From Methanothermobacter sp. CaT2 (GTDB taxonomy: Archaea > Methanobacteriota > Methanobacteria > Methanobacteriales > Methanothermobacteraceae): a stretch of 64,000 bases of DNA. A program made the translations under genes and the position numbers. The DNA lies in contig NZ_AP011952.1 of the NCBI RefSeq assembly GCF_000828575.1, positions 310,001-374,000 of the forward strand, written 5' to 3'. This document shows, one piece after another, positions 26,241-36,268 of this stretch (position 1 is its first letter; each line of letters begins with the position of its first letter). Below the pieces are notes generated by a model. That model was not told where the DNA came from, ran no database searches, and saw only the letters and a list, made by a program, of their open reading frames with translations.

Positions 26241-27488
26241 TTATACCAGGTGAAATTCGAAGGTGAGGTTTTCGTCCCTGCTTCTGAGGCTTGAGGTCTG
26301 TATGACGCTACCCTTTATACCTGTCCAGGTGAAGCTCCTCATCAGCATGGCCCTGAATATGAGGGAGAAGATTGGATTCTGCCTTGCCTCATTGATCCAT
26401 GGAAATGTCTTGAATTCGAGAATGTACCTCGGCTTTTCTCCCCTGAGCTCGGTTTCAATACCAAGGTTCCTGAGGAAGCCTGAAAGCCACTTTATATAGG
26501 CATCAAAGACCCTCAGGGATTCCCTCCTGGCCATGATATCATCCAGAACACCCAGTTTTTTCATGGTCCTCTGGAAGTTTGGTTTGAGGTTCTTCTCGAA
26601 TCTGTCAGCGAAGTTCTTTATTATGGCATTTCTGAGCTGAGGTGGAATTGATGATGCGAATACAGGCACAGCCGAGACAACAAAGCCGTAGAGTTCGGCC
26701 TTTGACCTTTCCCTGATCAGTTCCTCCCTGCGCCTCTCAGCCTCCACACGGCCTGTGATGTCGTGGCCTATTATCTGGAGGAGGTTCTTCTCTGAGGTTG
26801 TTTCAATCCTGGTCGAATGTATCTCAAGGAAGTGCCTGTCTCCCCTGTGGTCGGTGAATTCAATTTCAAAGACCTCATGCTCTGAATTGAAAAGGTCGAG
26901 GATGCTTTTAAGCGCACTCTCAGATATTAAACCCCTCTTCTCGAGGACTGAAAGTTTTTTACCCTTCAAACGCTCCCTTTTGAGTCCTGTGAGTTCCTCG
27001 ACGGCCCTGTTCACAAAAACTATTCTTGAACTGGAGTCCATGAGGATTATGGGATCCGGGGATGATTCAAGGAGGGCCCTGTATCTTTCCTCACTTTCAC
27101 GGAGTTTGCTGTCCATCTTGTGTTTGTAAAGGGCGACCTCAATGGCGCTGTGGAGTTCACGGTCCTCGAAGGGCTTTATGATGTAACCGAAGGGCCCGGT
27201 GAGCTTGGCACGGCTGAGGGTTTTTTCATCTGAGTAGGCTGTGAGGTAGACCACAGGGATGTCCATCTCCTCCCTTATAACCTCTGCAGCCTCTATACCA
27301 TCCATTTCGCCCTTCAGGACGATCTCCATGAGGACAAGGTCCGGTTTCTCCTCACGCGCAAGCTTTATAGCGTCTTCACCTGAAGCAGCGATCCCCACAA
27401 CCCGGTAGCCAAGGCCCTCAGCCCTGTGCTTGATGTCCATGGCCACTATGCTCTCATCCTCAACAACAAGCAAACTTGTAGGCGACAT
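26241..27488 (-). CDS. REC-PAS protein with methanogen-type output domain; receiver has Glu for the phospho-Asp
   Basis: Domains of the 415-aa protein: receiver (about 1-122), PAS (about 135-250) and a C-terminal domain (about 255-415) that resembles the methanogen output domain MetOD1. In the receiver the acidic pair (EDE) and KPFEDREL are present, but the site that should be Asp reads Glu55 ([14 protein letters not shown], codon GAG). The paralog at 38130 has Asp in the same context. The output domain aligns with that paralog ([11 protein letters not shown] against CPWLEDARKNP) but has lost its cysteines. I infer a constitutively active-like or phosphorylation-independent regulator. No kinase domain is present. 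Confidence 0.85.
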   Translation of the reverse strand: MSPTSLLVVEDESIVAMDIKHRAEGLGYRVVGIAASGEDAIKLAREEKPDLVLMEIVLKGEMDGIEAAEVIREEMDIPVVYLTAYSDEKTLSRAKLTGPFGYIIKPFEDRELHSAIEVALYKHKMDSKLRESEERYRALLESSPDPIILMDSSSRIVFVNRAVEELTGLKRERLKGKKLSVLEKRGLISESALKSILDLFNSEHEVFEIEFTDHRGDRHFLEIHSTRIETTSEKNLLQIIGHDITGRVEAERRREELIRERSKAELYGFVVSAVPVFASSIPPQLRNAIIKNFADRFEKNLKPNFQRTMKKLGVLDDIMARRESLRVFDAYIKWLSGFLRNLGIETELRGEKPRYILEFKTFPWINEARQNPIFSLIFRAMLMRSFTWTGIKGSVIQTSSLRSRDENLTFEFHLV

Positions 27489-27685
27489 TTAATCCTCCAA
27501 ACCATCATTTTCACAGATCCCATGGGATCAAAGAGGCGTTAGGACGTTAATCCTCCACATCGGGATATTAAGACCCACACATTATCCAGATATTAATATG
27601 TGGCCAGTTGTTATAAATAATTTTCTAAAACCCCCATTCAGTCTTTAGGAAAATTTTAGCTCATTGAAGGATCAGGTGAAGGGAT

Positions 27686-29425
27686 TCAGCCAGCCAGGTC
27701 CCCACTGAAGTGCCTGTGTATCCTCTCTGCGACCTCACGGGTCATTCCGGGGATGGAGGCCAGCTCCTCCACACTTGCATCCCTCACACCATCAAGGCTT
27801 CCAAAGTGCTCAAGGAGGGCCCTTTTCCTTACCGGACCAACACCCCTTATACCGTCAAGTTCCGATTCAAGGGAATCCCTGTCCCTGATCGTCCTGTGAT
27901 ACTTAACAGCAAACCTGTGGGCCTCGTCGCGGAGGTGCCTGAGGATCTGCAGTGCACCATCATCCACATCCACGGGCTCGGATAGGCCTGGAAGGTAAAC
28001 CTCCTCCCTCTTCTTGGCTATGCCAACAACCGGCACATGAACCCCGCAGTTTTTGAGGGCCTCGAGGGCCACTCCCAGCTGACCCTTCCCTCCGTCGATG
28101 AGCACGAGGTCGGGCTTCCTGAGTTCAGGGCTGGAGTACCTCCTCTCAACCAGTTCCCTCATCATTGCATAGTCGTCGGGCCCCTGGGCTGAAATCCGGT
28201 ACCTCCGGTAGGATCCAGAGGATGGTTTACCATCGATGAAAACGGCAACCGAGCCGGTTGCAGATTCACCTGCAATGTTTGAGATGTCAAGGCCCTCCAT
28301 TCTTCGGGGTATTTCGGGGAGCTTGAGGTCATCCTTGAGCTGAAGGAGGGCGTCCCTGACCCTTCCCTTCTGTTTCAGTATCACAGAAGCATTCTTCCAG
28401 GCGATGTTGAGGAGCCTGCGTCCGGCGCCCCCCTCAGGTGAGTGTATCTTCACCTCTTCGCCCCTGAGCTCAGAGAGCCACTCTGCTATGACCCCGTCCT
28501 CCACAGGGTACTGGGTCAGTATCTCCGATGGCACCCTCCGGGGTATGGCGTAGTACTGCTTGAGGAAGGCCTCAAGGATCTCTGTCCGGGGGGCTGAGCC
28601 CCTGAGAATGAAGTCGTCCTTCCCGGTGATCTTGCCGTCACGTATCTGGAGGACCACAACCGCAGATGTATCCCCTCCCCTCTCGAGGGCCACTATATCC
28701 TGGTCAATGGAGTCCGTGAAGGATGCGTGCTGTCTCTCCATAACCTCCCGTATGGATTCAATCTGATCCCTTATCCTGGCAGCCCTCTCAAATTCAAGTC
28801 TTTCCGAAGCCTCCTTCATCTCCTCCTCAAGCACCTCAATGACTTCCTGGTAGCGTCCCTGGAAGAAGAGGTCAACCTTCTCTATGATCTCCCGGTAATC
28901 CTCCCTGCTGATTCTCCCATCACATGGGGCGTAACAGAGGTCTATCTGGCTGTTGAGGCATGGCCCGTCCATCCGCCTGCAGCTCCTTATCCTGAAGAGT
29001 GACTTTATGAGTTTCAGTGTCCTGCGCACAGCCCCGGTGTCTGTGAAGGGTCCGTAATACCTTGCACTGTCCCTCCCTATGGTCCTCACTATGAGGACCC
29101 GGGGGTACTCCTCATCCGTTATCTTGATGAAGGGGTACCTCTTATCGTCCTTCAGACGGACATTGTATGGGGGTCTGTACCTCTTTATGAGGTTGGACTC
29201 AAGGATGAGGGCCTCCTTCTCGTTCTGGGTCAGAATGTACTCTATGCTCTCAAGGTGCCTCATCATGATCCTCAGACGCGGGTTCTCCTGTTCCCTGAAG
29301 TAGGACGAGACCCTCTTCCTTATGGAGATGGACTTGCCAACATAGAGGACCCTGTCGTCCCTGTCGCGGAATATGTAGACACCGGTAGCATCAGGAAGCT
29401 TCTCTGGATCCTTAACCCTCGTCAA
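27686..29425 (-). CDS. uvrC: Excinuclease ABC subunit C
   Basis: UvrC makes the two incisions around DNA lesions after UvrAB loading. The 579-aa protein has the GIY-YIG nuclease (GVYIFRDRDDRVLYVGKS), a UVR domain (about 200-235, [13 protein letters not shown]), the RNase H-like C-terminal nuclease (MEGLDISNIAG, LVLIDGGKGQ, RDEAHRFA) and two helix-hairpin-helix motifs at the end (GIRGVGPVRKRALL, SIPGMTREVAERI). Start is TTG 29425. It is divergent from uvrB. Bacterial-type UvrABC is uncommon in archaea and is thought to have been acquired. Confidence 0.95.
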   Translation of the reverse strand: MTRVKDPEKLPDATGVYIFRDRDDRVLYVGKSISIRKRVSSYFREQENPRLRIMMRHLESIEYILTQNEKEALILESNLIKRYRPPYNVRLKDDKRYPFIKITDEEYPRVLIVRTIGRDSARYYGPFTDTGAVRRTLKLIKSLFRIRSCRRMDGPCLNSQIDLCYAPCDGRISREDYREIIEKVDLFFQGRYQEVIEVLEEEMKEASERLEFERAARIRDQIESIREVMERQHASFTDSIDQDIVALERGGDTSAVVVLQIRDGKITGKDDFILRGSAPRTEILEAFLKQYYAIPRRVPSEILTQYPVEDGVIAEWLSELRGEEVKIHSPEGGAGRRLLNIAWKNASVILKQKGRVRDALLQLKDDLKLPEIPRRMEGLDISNIAGESATGSVAVFIDGKPSSGSYRRYRISAQGPDDYAMMRELVERRYSSPELRKPDLVLIDGGKGQLGVALEALKNCGVHVPVVGIAKKREEVYLPGLSEPVDVDDGALQILRHLRDEAHRFAVKYHRTIRDRDSLESELDGIRGVGPVRKRALLEHFGSLDGVRDASVEELASIPGMTREVAERIHRHFSGDLAG

Positions 29426-29556
29426 TTTATCATTACCATCCTCTGATTTATGTTTAAAACAAGTTCAGTGGGGGTATCATCACAGGATTATGGAACACGT
29501 GGGATACCCTGTCAGATATGAGACTCCAGACTCAACTTTATGTATCCTGGCAAAGG

Positions 29557-29566
29557 TATATATAAG
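29557..29566 (+). promoter_or_regulatory. TATA box of uvrB
   Basis: TATATATAAG is an excellent archaeal TATA match, placed about 67 bp before the uvrB start, predicting initiation near 29588. Confidence 0.6.
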
Positions 29567-29623
29567 TTGACCCTGAAATATAGTCCCACAATAGAATGAG
29601 GTTCTTATTTTAAGTGATTTGTG

Positions 29624-31558
29624 ATGAAGTTTAAACTGGTATCAGATTACAGACCCCTCGGGGATCAGCCAAAGGCGATAAGGTCCCTTGTTAACGGTAT
29701 AAAGGCCGGGATGAGGGAGCAGACACTCCTGGGGGTCACGGGTTCAGGTAAGACCTTCACAGTGGCCAATGTGATCGCAGAGGTCCAGAAGCCGACGCTG
29801 GTAATATCACACAACAAGACCCTGGCTGCACAGCTCTACGAGGAGTTCAGGGAGTTCTTCCCTGAGAACGCCGTGGAGTACTTCGTGAGTTACTATGACT
29901 TCTACCAGCCAGAGGCATACATACCCCAGACAGACACCTACATAGACAAGGAGGCATCCATAAACGACGAGATAGACAGGATGAGGCACTCGGCAACCCA
30001 GTCCCTCCTCTCCAGGGACGACGTCATCGTGGTATCCAGTGTCTCCTGCATCTACGGTATAGGTGCACCGGCAGACTACGGTGAATTCACCCTCCACCTC
30101 GAGGTCGGATCCGGCCCCGGCAGGGAGGAGGTGCTGGAGGGCCTCATAAACATGCAGTATGAGCGAAACGATGTCGAATTCGACAGGGGACAGTTCAGGG
30201 TCCGGGGCGACACGGTGGAGATCAACCCCATCCATGGAACACCCCCCATAAGGATAGAATTCTTCGGCGACGAGATAGACTCCATATCAACGGTTCACAG
30301 GGTCACCGGCAGGAGGATACAGAAACTGGACCGTGTAACCATATTCCCGGCCAAGCACTTCGTGATACCCGAGGACCGGCTCCAGAGGGCGATAGAGTCA
30401 ATAGAGGCTGAACTTGAGGAGAGATTAACTGAACTTAGATCCCAGAACAAACTTCTGGAGGCCCAGAGGCTCGAACAGAGGACAAGGTTCGACATGGAGA
30501 TGCTTAGGGAGATGGGCTACTGCCAGGGCATAGAGAACTACTCAATGCACCTCAGCGGGAGGAAGTGGGGTGAGAAACCAAACACACTCCTGGACTACTT
30601 CCCTGAGGACTTCCTCACAGTCATCGACGAATCCCATGTGACGGTACCCCAGATAAGGGGCATGTACAACGGTGACAGGGCAAGGAAGGACACCCTGGTG
30701 GAGTACGGCTTCAGATTACCCAGTGCCCGGGAGAACAGGCCCCTCCGTTTCGACGAGTTCCAGGAGAGCGTGAACCAGGTGATCTATGTCTCTGCAACTC
30801 CTGGAAGGTATGAACTCTCAAGGAGCCAGAACATCGTTGAACAGATCATAAGGCCCACAGGTCTGGTGGACCCTGAGGTCAGGATAAGGCCGGTGAAGGG
30901 CCAGGTGGATGACCTCCTCTCCGAGATAAGGAAGCGGGTTGAGCGGGGTGAGAGGGTCCTTGTAACCACCCTCACAAAGAGGATGGCCGAGGACCTCACA
31001 GACTACTACTCGAGGGTCGGCGTGAAGGTCAGGTACCTCCACTCAGAGATAGACACCCTCGAGCGTGTTGAGATCATAGACGACCTCAGGAGGGGAGAAT
31101 TCGACTGCCTGGTGGGTGTTAACCTCCTCAGGGAGGGCCTCGACCTTCCGGAGGTGTCACTGGTCGCAATACTCGATGCAGACAAGGAGGGTTTCCTGAG
31201 GTCAGAGACGTCACTTATACAGACAATCGGGAGGGCCGCCAGGAACGTTAACGGTGAGGTGCTCATATACGCCGACAGGCTCACAGACTCAGTGATGGCG
31301 GCGGTTGAGACAACCAACAGGAGAAGGAAGCTGCAGATGGAGTACAACCGCAGGCATGGCATAAAACCAAGGAGTACAAGGAGGACCCTCAGGGAGAAGA
31401 AGGACGTTGAGGAGCTGAAGGTGGATGAGATACCGGACCATGAACTTGAACTCATAATAAAGGACCTGGAGGCAGAGATGAGGGACGCTGCAAGGAACCT
31501 TGAATTCGAGAGGGCCGCCAGGATCAGGGACAGGATAATGTCCCTTAAGAGCAATTAA
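29624..31558 (+). CDS. uvrB: Excinuclease ABC subunit B
   Basis: UvrB is the helicase-like damage verification subunit. The 644-aa protein has Walker A GVTGSGKT, the beta-hairpin ([12 protein letters not shown]), a DEAH-like VIDESH box, helicase motifs V-VI ([16 protein letters not shown]) and a C-terminal UVR domain ([13 protein letters not shown]) that contacts UvrC. ATG 29624 is preferred with GTGAT 5 nt upstream. uvrA follows by 60 bp on the same strand. Confidence 0.96.
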   Translation: MKFKLVSDYRPLGDQPKAIRSLVNGIKAGMREQTLLGVTGSGKTFTVANVIAEVQKPTLVISHNKTLAAQLYEEFREFFPENAVEYFVSYYDFYQPEAYIPQTDTYIDKEASINDEIDRMRHSATQSLLSRDDVIVVSSVSCIYGIGAPADYGEFTLHLEVGSGPGREEVLEGLINMQYERNDVEFDRGQFRVRGDTVEINPIHGTPPIRIEFFGDEIDSISTVHRVTGRRIQKLDRVTIFPAKHFVIPEDRLQRAIESIEAELEERLTELRSQNKLLEAQRLEQRTRFDMEMLREMGYCQGIENYSMHLSGRKWGEKPNTLLDYFPEDFLTVIDESHVTVPQIRGMYNGDRARKDTLVEYGFRLPSARENRPLRFDEFQESVNQVIYVSATPGRYELSRSQNIVEQIIRPTGLVDPEVRIRPVKGQVDDLLSEIRKRVERGERVLVTTLTKRMAEDLTDYYSRVGVKVRYLHSEIDTLERVEIIDDLRRGEFDCLVGVNLLREGLDLPEVSLVAILDADKEGFLRSETSLIQTIGRAARNVNGEVLIYADRLTDSVMAAVETTNRRRKLQMEYNRRHGIKPRSTRRTLREKKDVEELKVDEIPDHELELIIKDLEAEMRDAARNLEFERAARIRDRIMSLKSN

Positions 31559-31618
31559 ACATTTTCCGGGTAATGAGAATTAATGCAGGATTAAAGAGTT
31601 TTGGAGACACTGAGGATC

Positions 31619-34483
31619 ATGAGTGGTAAAATAGTCATTAAGGGTGCCAGGGAGCACAACCTCCAGAACGTGGACCTTGAACTTCCACGGGATAAATTCA
31701 TTGTCATAACCGGCATAAGCGGGTCAGGAAAGTCTTCACTGGCCTTCGACACGATATACGCTGAGGGGCAGCGCAGGTACGTGGAGTCCCTCTCAGCCTA
31801 TGCAAGGCAGTTCCTGGGACAGATGAAGAAGCCAGAGATGGACTACATAGAGGGGCTGTCACCGGCCATATCCATCGACCAGAAGACGACCCGGGTCAAC
31901 CCCAGATCAACGGTGGGGACAATAACAGAGATCTATGACTACCTGAGGCTGCTATTTGCAAGGATAGGTAAACCCCACTGCTACCTCTGCGGCAGGGAGA
32001 TAGAGCAGCAGACCTCGACCCAGATAGTCGACAGGATAATGGATGACGGTGAGGGTGAACGGATAATAATACTCGCCCCTGTGGTCAGGGACCGCAAGGG
32101 GGAACACCAGCGTGTATTCGAGAGGCTCAGGGAGCAGGGCTTCGTGAGGGTCAGGGTCGACGGTGAGATACACGACCTTGAAGACGAATTCGACCTTGAC
32201 AGGAACAGGAAGCACTCAATAGAGGTTGTTGTGGACAGGCTGGTTGTGAGGATGGACACGGAGTTCAGAAAGAGGCTTGCGGACTCCGTTGAAACAGCCC
32301 TCCAGCTGGGGGAGGGGACCGTCAGGGTCCTCAACCATGACACAGGCGAGGAGAGGATCTACAGTGAACACTTTGCCTGCCCTGACTGCGGCATAAACTT
32401 CGAGGAGATCAGCCCCAGGATGTTCTCATTTAACAGTCCCCATGGGGCCTGCCCTGAGTGTAACGGCCTCGGAAGCAAACTTGAGATCGACCCTGAACTG
32501 GTGGTGCCCTACCCTGAACGCTCGATAAACGAGGGCGCCATTGTGCCCTGGAGCAAATCAGGGAAGAAGGACAACTACTACCACCAGATGCTGAGGGCGG
32601 TGGCCGAACACTACGGCTTCAGCCTCGACACACCCTTCAGGGACCTGGACGAGGAACACCGGAGGGCCATCCTCTACGGGACCGATGAGAAGATACAGTT
32701 CGTATTTCAGAGAAAAAACAGGACCTACCGGGTGAACAGGCGCTTCGAGGGTGTCATACCCCGCATGGAGAGGATATACATGGAGACCAAGTCCAACTAC
32801 ATGAGGACCTACATAGGCAGGTTCATGAGCAACCACGCCTGTCCGGTATGCGGGGGAAGCAGGCTCCGGCCGGAGAGCCTCTCAGTCACCATCAACGGAA
32901 GATCAATACATGACGTTGTTGAGATGTCAATCAGGGAGGCCCATGAATTCTTCGACTCCCTCAAGCTCACCGAACGCGAGGAGTACATAGCCAGGGAGGT
33001 CCTCAAGGAGATAAGGGAGAGGCTGCGCTTTCTGATCGACGTGGGCCTGGATTACCTCACACTTTCAAGGTCATCAGGAACCCTCTCAGGGGGGGAGGCC
33101 CAGAGGATAAGGCTCGCCACCCAGATAGGCTCCGGCCTTGTGGGGGTCCTCTACATCCTGGATGAGCCCAGCATAGGACTCCACCAGCGGGACAACAGGA
33201 GGCTCATAGAGACACTAAAGAGACTCAGGGACCTTGGGAACACCCTCATAGTGGTGGAACACGATGAGGAAACAATACTCTCGGCAGACCACGTTGTAGA
33301 CATCGGACCGGGCGCGGGTGAACACGGGGGATGTGTGGTTGCAGAGGGCACACCTGAGGAGATAATGGAGGACCCGGATTCACTCACAGGGGCCTACCTC
33401 TCAGGTAGGGAAACAATACCCCTACCCGAGGTCAGGAGGAGGCCATCAGGAAGGTACCTGACTGTGAGGGGCGCTGCCGAGAACAACCTCAGAGAAATCG
33501 ACGTCAGGATACCCCTGGGACTGTTCACCTGTGTCACAGGGGTCTCAGGGTCAGGGAAGAGCACACTCGTCAATGACATACTCTACAGGGGTGTCTATGA
33601 GAGGCTCAACAACAAGCACATGAACGCCGGGAGGCACACCGACATTGAGGGCCTCCAGCACATCGATAAGGTCGTGATGATAGACCAGTCACCCATAGGT
33701 AGAACACCACGCTCAAACCCGGCAACCTACACAGGGGTGTTCACCCACATCAGGGAGCTCTTTGCCCAGACACCTGAGGCCAGGAAGCGTGGATACAGGC
33801 CGGGCAGGTTCAGCTTCAACGTCAAGGGCGGGCGCTGCGAGGCCTGCGGCGGGGACGGTATAATCAAGATAGAGATGCACTTCCTGGCAGACGTCTACGT
33901 CCCCTGTGAGGTGTGCAGGGGCAGGAGATACAATGAGGAGACCCTTGAGATACGCTACAGGGGCAGGAACATCGCGGAGGTCCTTGACATGACCGTGGAG
34001 GAGGCCCTCGAATTCTTTGAGAACATACCCCAGGTGAGGAGGAAGCTCCAGACACTCTATGACGTGGGCCTCGGCTACATAAAACTCGGGCAGCCCGCAA
34101 CGACCCTCTCGGGTGGTGAGGCCCAGAGGGTGAAACTTGCGAAGGAGCTCAGCAGGAGGAGTACCGGCAGTACACTGTACATCCTTGATGAGCCGACCAC
34201 GGGTCTCCACTTCGATGACATCAAGAAGCTCCTCAATGTCCTGGGACGGCTTGTGGATGCCGGGAACACCGCCGTTGTCATAGAACACAACCTTGATGTT
34301 ATAAAGTCCGCGGACCACATCATAGACCTCGGACCCGAGGGTGGTGAGAGGGGTGGCCTCGTCGTTGCAGAGGGAACACCAGAGGAGGTTGCTGCATCAG
34401 GTACACACACCGGCCGCTTCCTCAGGGAGGTCCTGGCGGATGAACGCAGCCAGAAGGTCCCTGTGGGTCAGGATACAGGATGA
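31619..34483 (+). CDS. uvrA: Excinuclease ABC subunit A
   Basis: UvrA is the damage-sensing ABC ATPase dimer. The 954-aa protein has two ABC modules: Walker [10 protein letters not shown] and GVSGSGKST, signatures [12 protein letters not shown] and [12 protein letters not shown], Walker [11 protein letters not shown] and [10 protein letters not shown]. Zinc-finger cysteine pairs are present (CYLCG, CPDCG...CPECNG, CPVCGG, CEACGG...CEVCRG). ATG 31619 ([15 protein letters not shown]) matches the usual N-terminus and has GAGG upstream; an in-frame TTG at 31601 is less likely. Confidence 0.96.
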   Translation: MSGKIVIKGAREHNLQNVDLELPRDKFIVITGISGSGKSSLAFDTIYAEGQRRYVESLSAYARQFLGQMKKPEMDYIEGLSPAISIDQKTTRVNPRSTVGTITEIYDYLRLLFARIGKPHCYLCGREIEQQTSTQIVDRIMDDGEGERIIILAPVVRDRKGEHQRVFERLREQGFVRVRVDGEIHDLEDEFDLDRNRKHSIEVVVDRLVVRMDTEFRKRLADSVETALQLGEGTVRVLNHDTGEERIYSEHFACPDCGINFEEISPRMFSFNSPHGACPECNGLGSKLEIDPELVVPYPERSINEGAIVPWSKSGKKDNYYHQMLRAVAEHYGFSLDTPFRDLDEEHRRAILYGTDEKIQFVFQRKNRTYRVNRRFEGVIPRMERIYMETKSNYMRTYIGRFMSNHACPVCGGSRLRPESLSVTINGRSIHDVVEMSIREAHEFFDSLKLTEREEYIAREVLKEIRERLRFLIDVGLDYLTLSRSSGTLSGGEAQRIRLATQIGSGLVGVLYILDEPSIGLHQRDNRRLIETLKRLRDLGNTLIVVEHDEETILSADHVVDIGPGAGEHGGCVVAEGTPEEIMEDPDSLTGAYLSGRETIPLPEVRRRPSGRYLTVRGAAENNLREIDVRIPLGLFTCVTGVSGSGKSTLVNDILYRGVYERLNNKHMNAGRHTDIEGLQHIDKVVMIDQSPIGRTPRSNPATYTGVFTHIRELFAQTPEARKRGYRPGRFSFNVKGGRCEACGGDGIIKIEMHFLADVYVPCEVCRGRRYNEETLEIRYRGRNIAEVLDMTVEEALEFFENIPQVRRKLQTLYDVGLGYIKLGQPATTLSGGEAQRVKLAKELSRRSTGSTLYILDEPTTGLHFDDIKKLLNVLGRLVDAGNTAVVIEHNLDVIKSADHIIDLGPEGGERGGLVVAEGTPEEVAASGTHTGRFLREVLADERSQKVPVGQDTG

Positions 34484-34511
34484 TCCCTGCATCAGTGAGG
34501 TATCTGATCCA

Positions 34512-34545
34512 CTCTTATCATTTCATGGATAAGAGGTCCATGAAA
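34512..34545 (+). promoter_or_regulatory. Two mutually exclusive hairpins after uvrA
   Basis: CTCTTATC (34512-34519) pairs with GATAAGAG (34528-34535), an 8-bp stem. TTTCATGGA (34521-34529) pairs with TCCATGAAA (34537-34545), a 9-bp stem. The two share bases 34521-34535, so only one can form in an RNA. No U-run follows the second stem. The element lies 29 bases after the uvrA stop and about 130 bp before the TATA box of the kinase gene. Confidence 0.5.
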
Positions 34546-34674
34546 CGCATGGCTCTTCACGGATCTCTGCTCTTCCAGAGGTCCGGCTGATTTTTCTGAC
34601 TCTCCTCTTCTGGTCATGGAATTTTTTGCTGTTTCTCTGGACTCTCATGTTTTTAGCCATATCAAGGAAATTTT

Positions 34675-34684
34675 TTTATATAAT
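34675..34684 (+). promoter_or_regulatory. TATA box of the membrane histidine kinase gene
   Basis: TTTATATAAT predicts initiation near 34706, only a few bases before ATG 34709/34712. This rules out the in-frame ATG at 34616 as the translation start. Confidence 0.6.
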
Positions 34685-34711
34685 CATAACCAGAAATTTT
34701 ATGTGGTTATG

Positions 34712-35737
34712 ATGAAGCATGACGATGTTCTAATGATTCTTGCAGCAGCCGCTCTGATGTTCTCCTTTAGCTGGGTGCATGGCATGTTACTGGTTCTACC
34801 ACTGCTTGCAATCCCTCAACTGTCCTCAAGGACCCTTAAATGGGGGGTCCTCGTTCTGGCAGTTTTCGTGGCCCTCCTGATACTCCAGCCGATGACAAGG
34901 GCAGTTGGCCTTAACATATCAGATGAGCTCTTCAGACTGGTTCTCCTGTTACTTTTCACGTTCATGGTGGCCCTCCTCATCGAGAGGATTGAAAAGGTCC
35001 GCTCTCTGAGGGAACTGAACCTTGAACTGAAGAAACAGGCTGAAAAACTTGAGGATGCGAACAAGGAACTTGAGGCATTCGCATACTCTGTCTCCCATGA
35101 CCTCAGGGTCCCCCTGAGGGCTATAGACGGCTTTTCAAGGATACTCGTGGAGGACTATGAGGATAAACTCGATGATGAGGGGGTAAGGATCCTCGGGATA
35201 ATAAGGGATAACACAAGGAAGATGGGTCAGCTCATAGACGACATACTCCTCCTCTCAAGGGCAGGCAGGCAGGAGATGAACCTTGCAATGCTTGACATGA
35301 GGGAACTGGCAGAGTCAACCTACAGGGAACTCGCATCCCAGGAGGAGGGGCGTTCAATAGAGTTTTCGGTGGCTGATCTTCCACCTGCAATGGCTGACCG
35401 CGCCCTCATGGGGCAGGTCATGGGCAACCTCCTGTCAAACGCCATAAAATTCACAAGGGACCGGGACCCCGCGGTGATAGAGGTCGGCTACATGGATGGT
35501 GGTGATGAACACACATACTATGTTAAGGATAACGGCGCCGGCTTTGACATGAAGTATGCCAGCAAACTCTTCGGACTCTTCCAGAGACTGCACAGCCAGG
35601 AAGAATTCGAGGGGACAGGAGTCGGACTCTCAATAGTCCAGAGAATCATAAAGAGGCATGGTGGAAGGGTCTGGGGTGAAGGAAAGGTTGATGGTGGTGC
35701 AACAATATACTTCACACTTCCAAAGGTGGTGAAATGA
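34712..35737 (+). CDS. Membrane sensor histidine kinase
   Basis: The 341-aa protein has about four N-terminal TM helices (roughly 5-90) with little external sequence, a coiled-coil linker (about 93-125), HisKA with His129 ([15 protein letters not shown]), and HATPase_c with N box [12 protein letters not shown]1 [10 protein letters not shown] box [10 protein letters not shown] and G2 GTGVGLSIV. The arrangement is like phytochrome-type kinases that pair with Rcp1-like regulators, and such a regulator gene follows immediately with overlapping start and stop. The signal sensed is unknown; few extracellular residues suggest sensing within the membrane. Leader is very short. Confidence 0.9.
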   Translation: MKHDDVLMILAAAALMFSFSWVHGMLLVLPLLAIPQLSSRTLKWGVLVLAVFVALLILQPMTRAVGLNISDELFRLVLLLLFTFMVALLIERIEKVRSLRELNLELKKQAEKLEDANKELEAFAYSVSHDLRVPLRAIDGFSRILVEDYEDKLDDEGVRILGIIRDNTRKMGQLIDDILLLSRAGRQEMNLAMLDMRELAESTYRELASQEEGRSIEFSVADLPPAMADRALMGQVMGNLLSNAIKFTRDRDPAVIEVGYMDGGDEHTYYVKDNGAGFDMKYASKLFGLFQRLHSQEEFEGTGVGLSIVQRIIKRHGGRVWGEGKVDGGATIYFTLPKVVK

Positions 35738-36171
35738 TGACAGATGCAGATATACTCCTGGTTGAGGATAACCCCACAGACGCGGAACTGACCATAAGGG
35801 CCCTGAAGAAGAACAACCTTGCCAACAAGCTCCACTGGGTGAAGGACGGGGCAGAGGCCCTTGACTACATATTTGCATCGGGTTCCTACTCTGATAGGGA
35901 TCCGGAGAACCTCCCAAAACTGATCCTCCTGGACCTGAGGATGCCCAAGGTTGACGGCCTCGAGGTACTCCAGGAGATCAAGAGAAATGATTCAACCAGC
36001 AAGATCCCGGTCGTGGTTCTAACATCCTCCAAGGAGGACCGTGACATAGTGGAAAGCTATAAACTTGGGGTGAACAGCTACGTGAGCAAACCGGTGGAGT
36101 TCGATGAATTCATAAGCGCAGTTTCAACCCTTGGCTTCTACTGGATGATCATAAACCAGCCCCCGGAATAG
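35737..36171 (+). CDS. Single-domain response regulator (Rcp1-like)
   Basis: The 144-aa protein is a lone receiver: acidic pair VEDN, phospho-acceptor Asp66 in LLDLRMP, Thr/Ser in VVLTSS and Lys in SKPVEF. The insertion before beta-3 ([13 protein letters not shown]) is typical of Rcp1-type regulators. AGGTGGTG lies 5 nt before ATG 35737 (another ATG at 35734 is closer). It shares bases with the kinase stop, so the pair is coupled and I infer that the kinase phosphorylates it. No output domain. Confidence 0.9.
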   Translation: MTDADILLVEDNPTDAELTIRALKKNNLANKLHWVKDGAEALDYIFASGSYSDRDPENLPKLILLDLRMPKVDGLEVLQEIKRNDSTSKIPVVVLTSSKEDRDIVESYKLGVNSYVSKPVEFDEFISAVSTLGFYWMIINQPPE

Positions 36172-36268
36172 GCATGTCTTGAAGACCAGACACCAGTGAA
36201 GAGCCCACAATAAAATTTCCAGGCTTAAGGTGTCTTGAGCTCATTAACCGTAATGAAGAGGAACCGGA

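Noticed and set aside
34616-34711. Longer N-terminus for the membrane kinase from ATG 34616
   Set aside because: A strong TATA box at 34675-34684 lies inside this extension, so the transcript starts after it.
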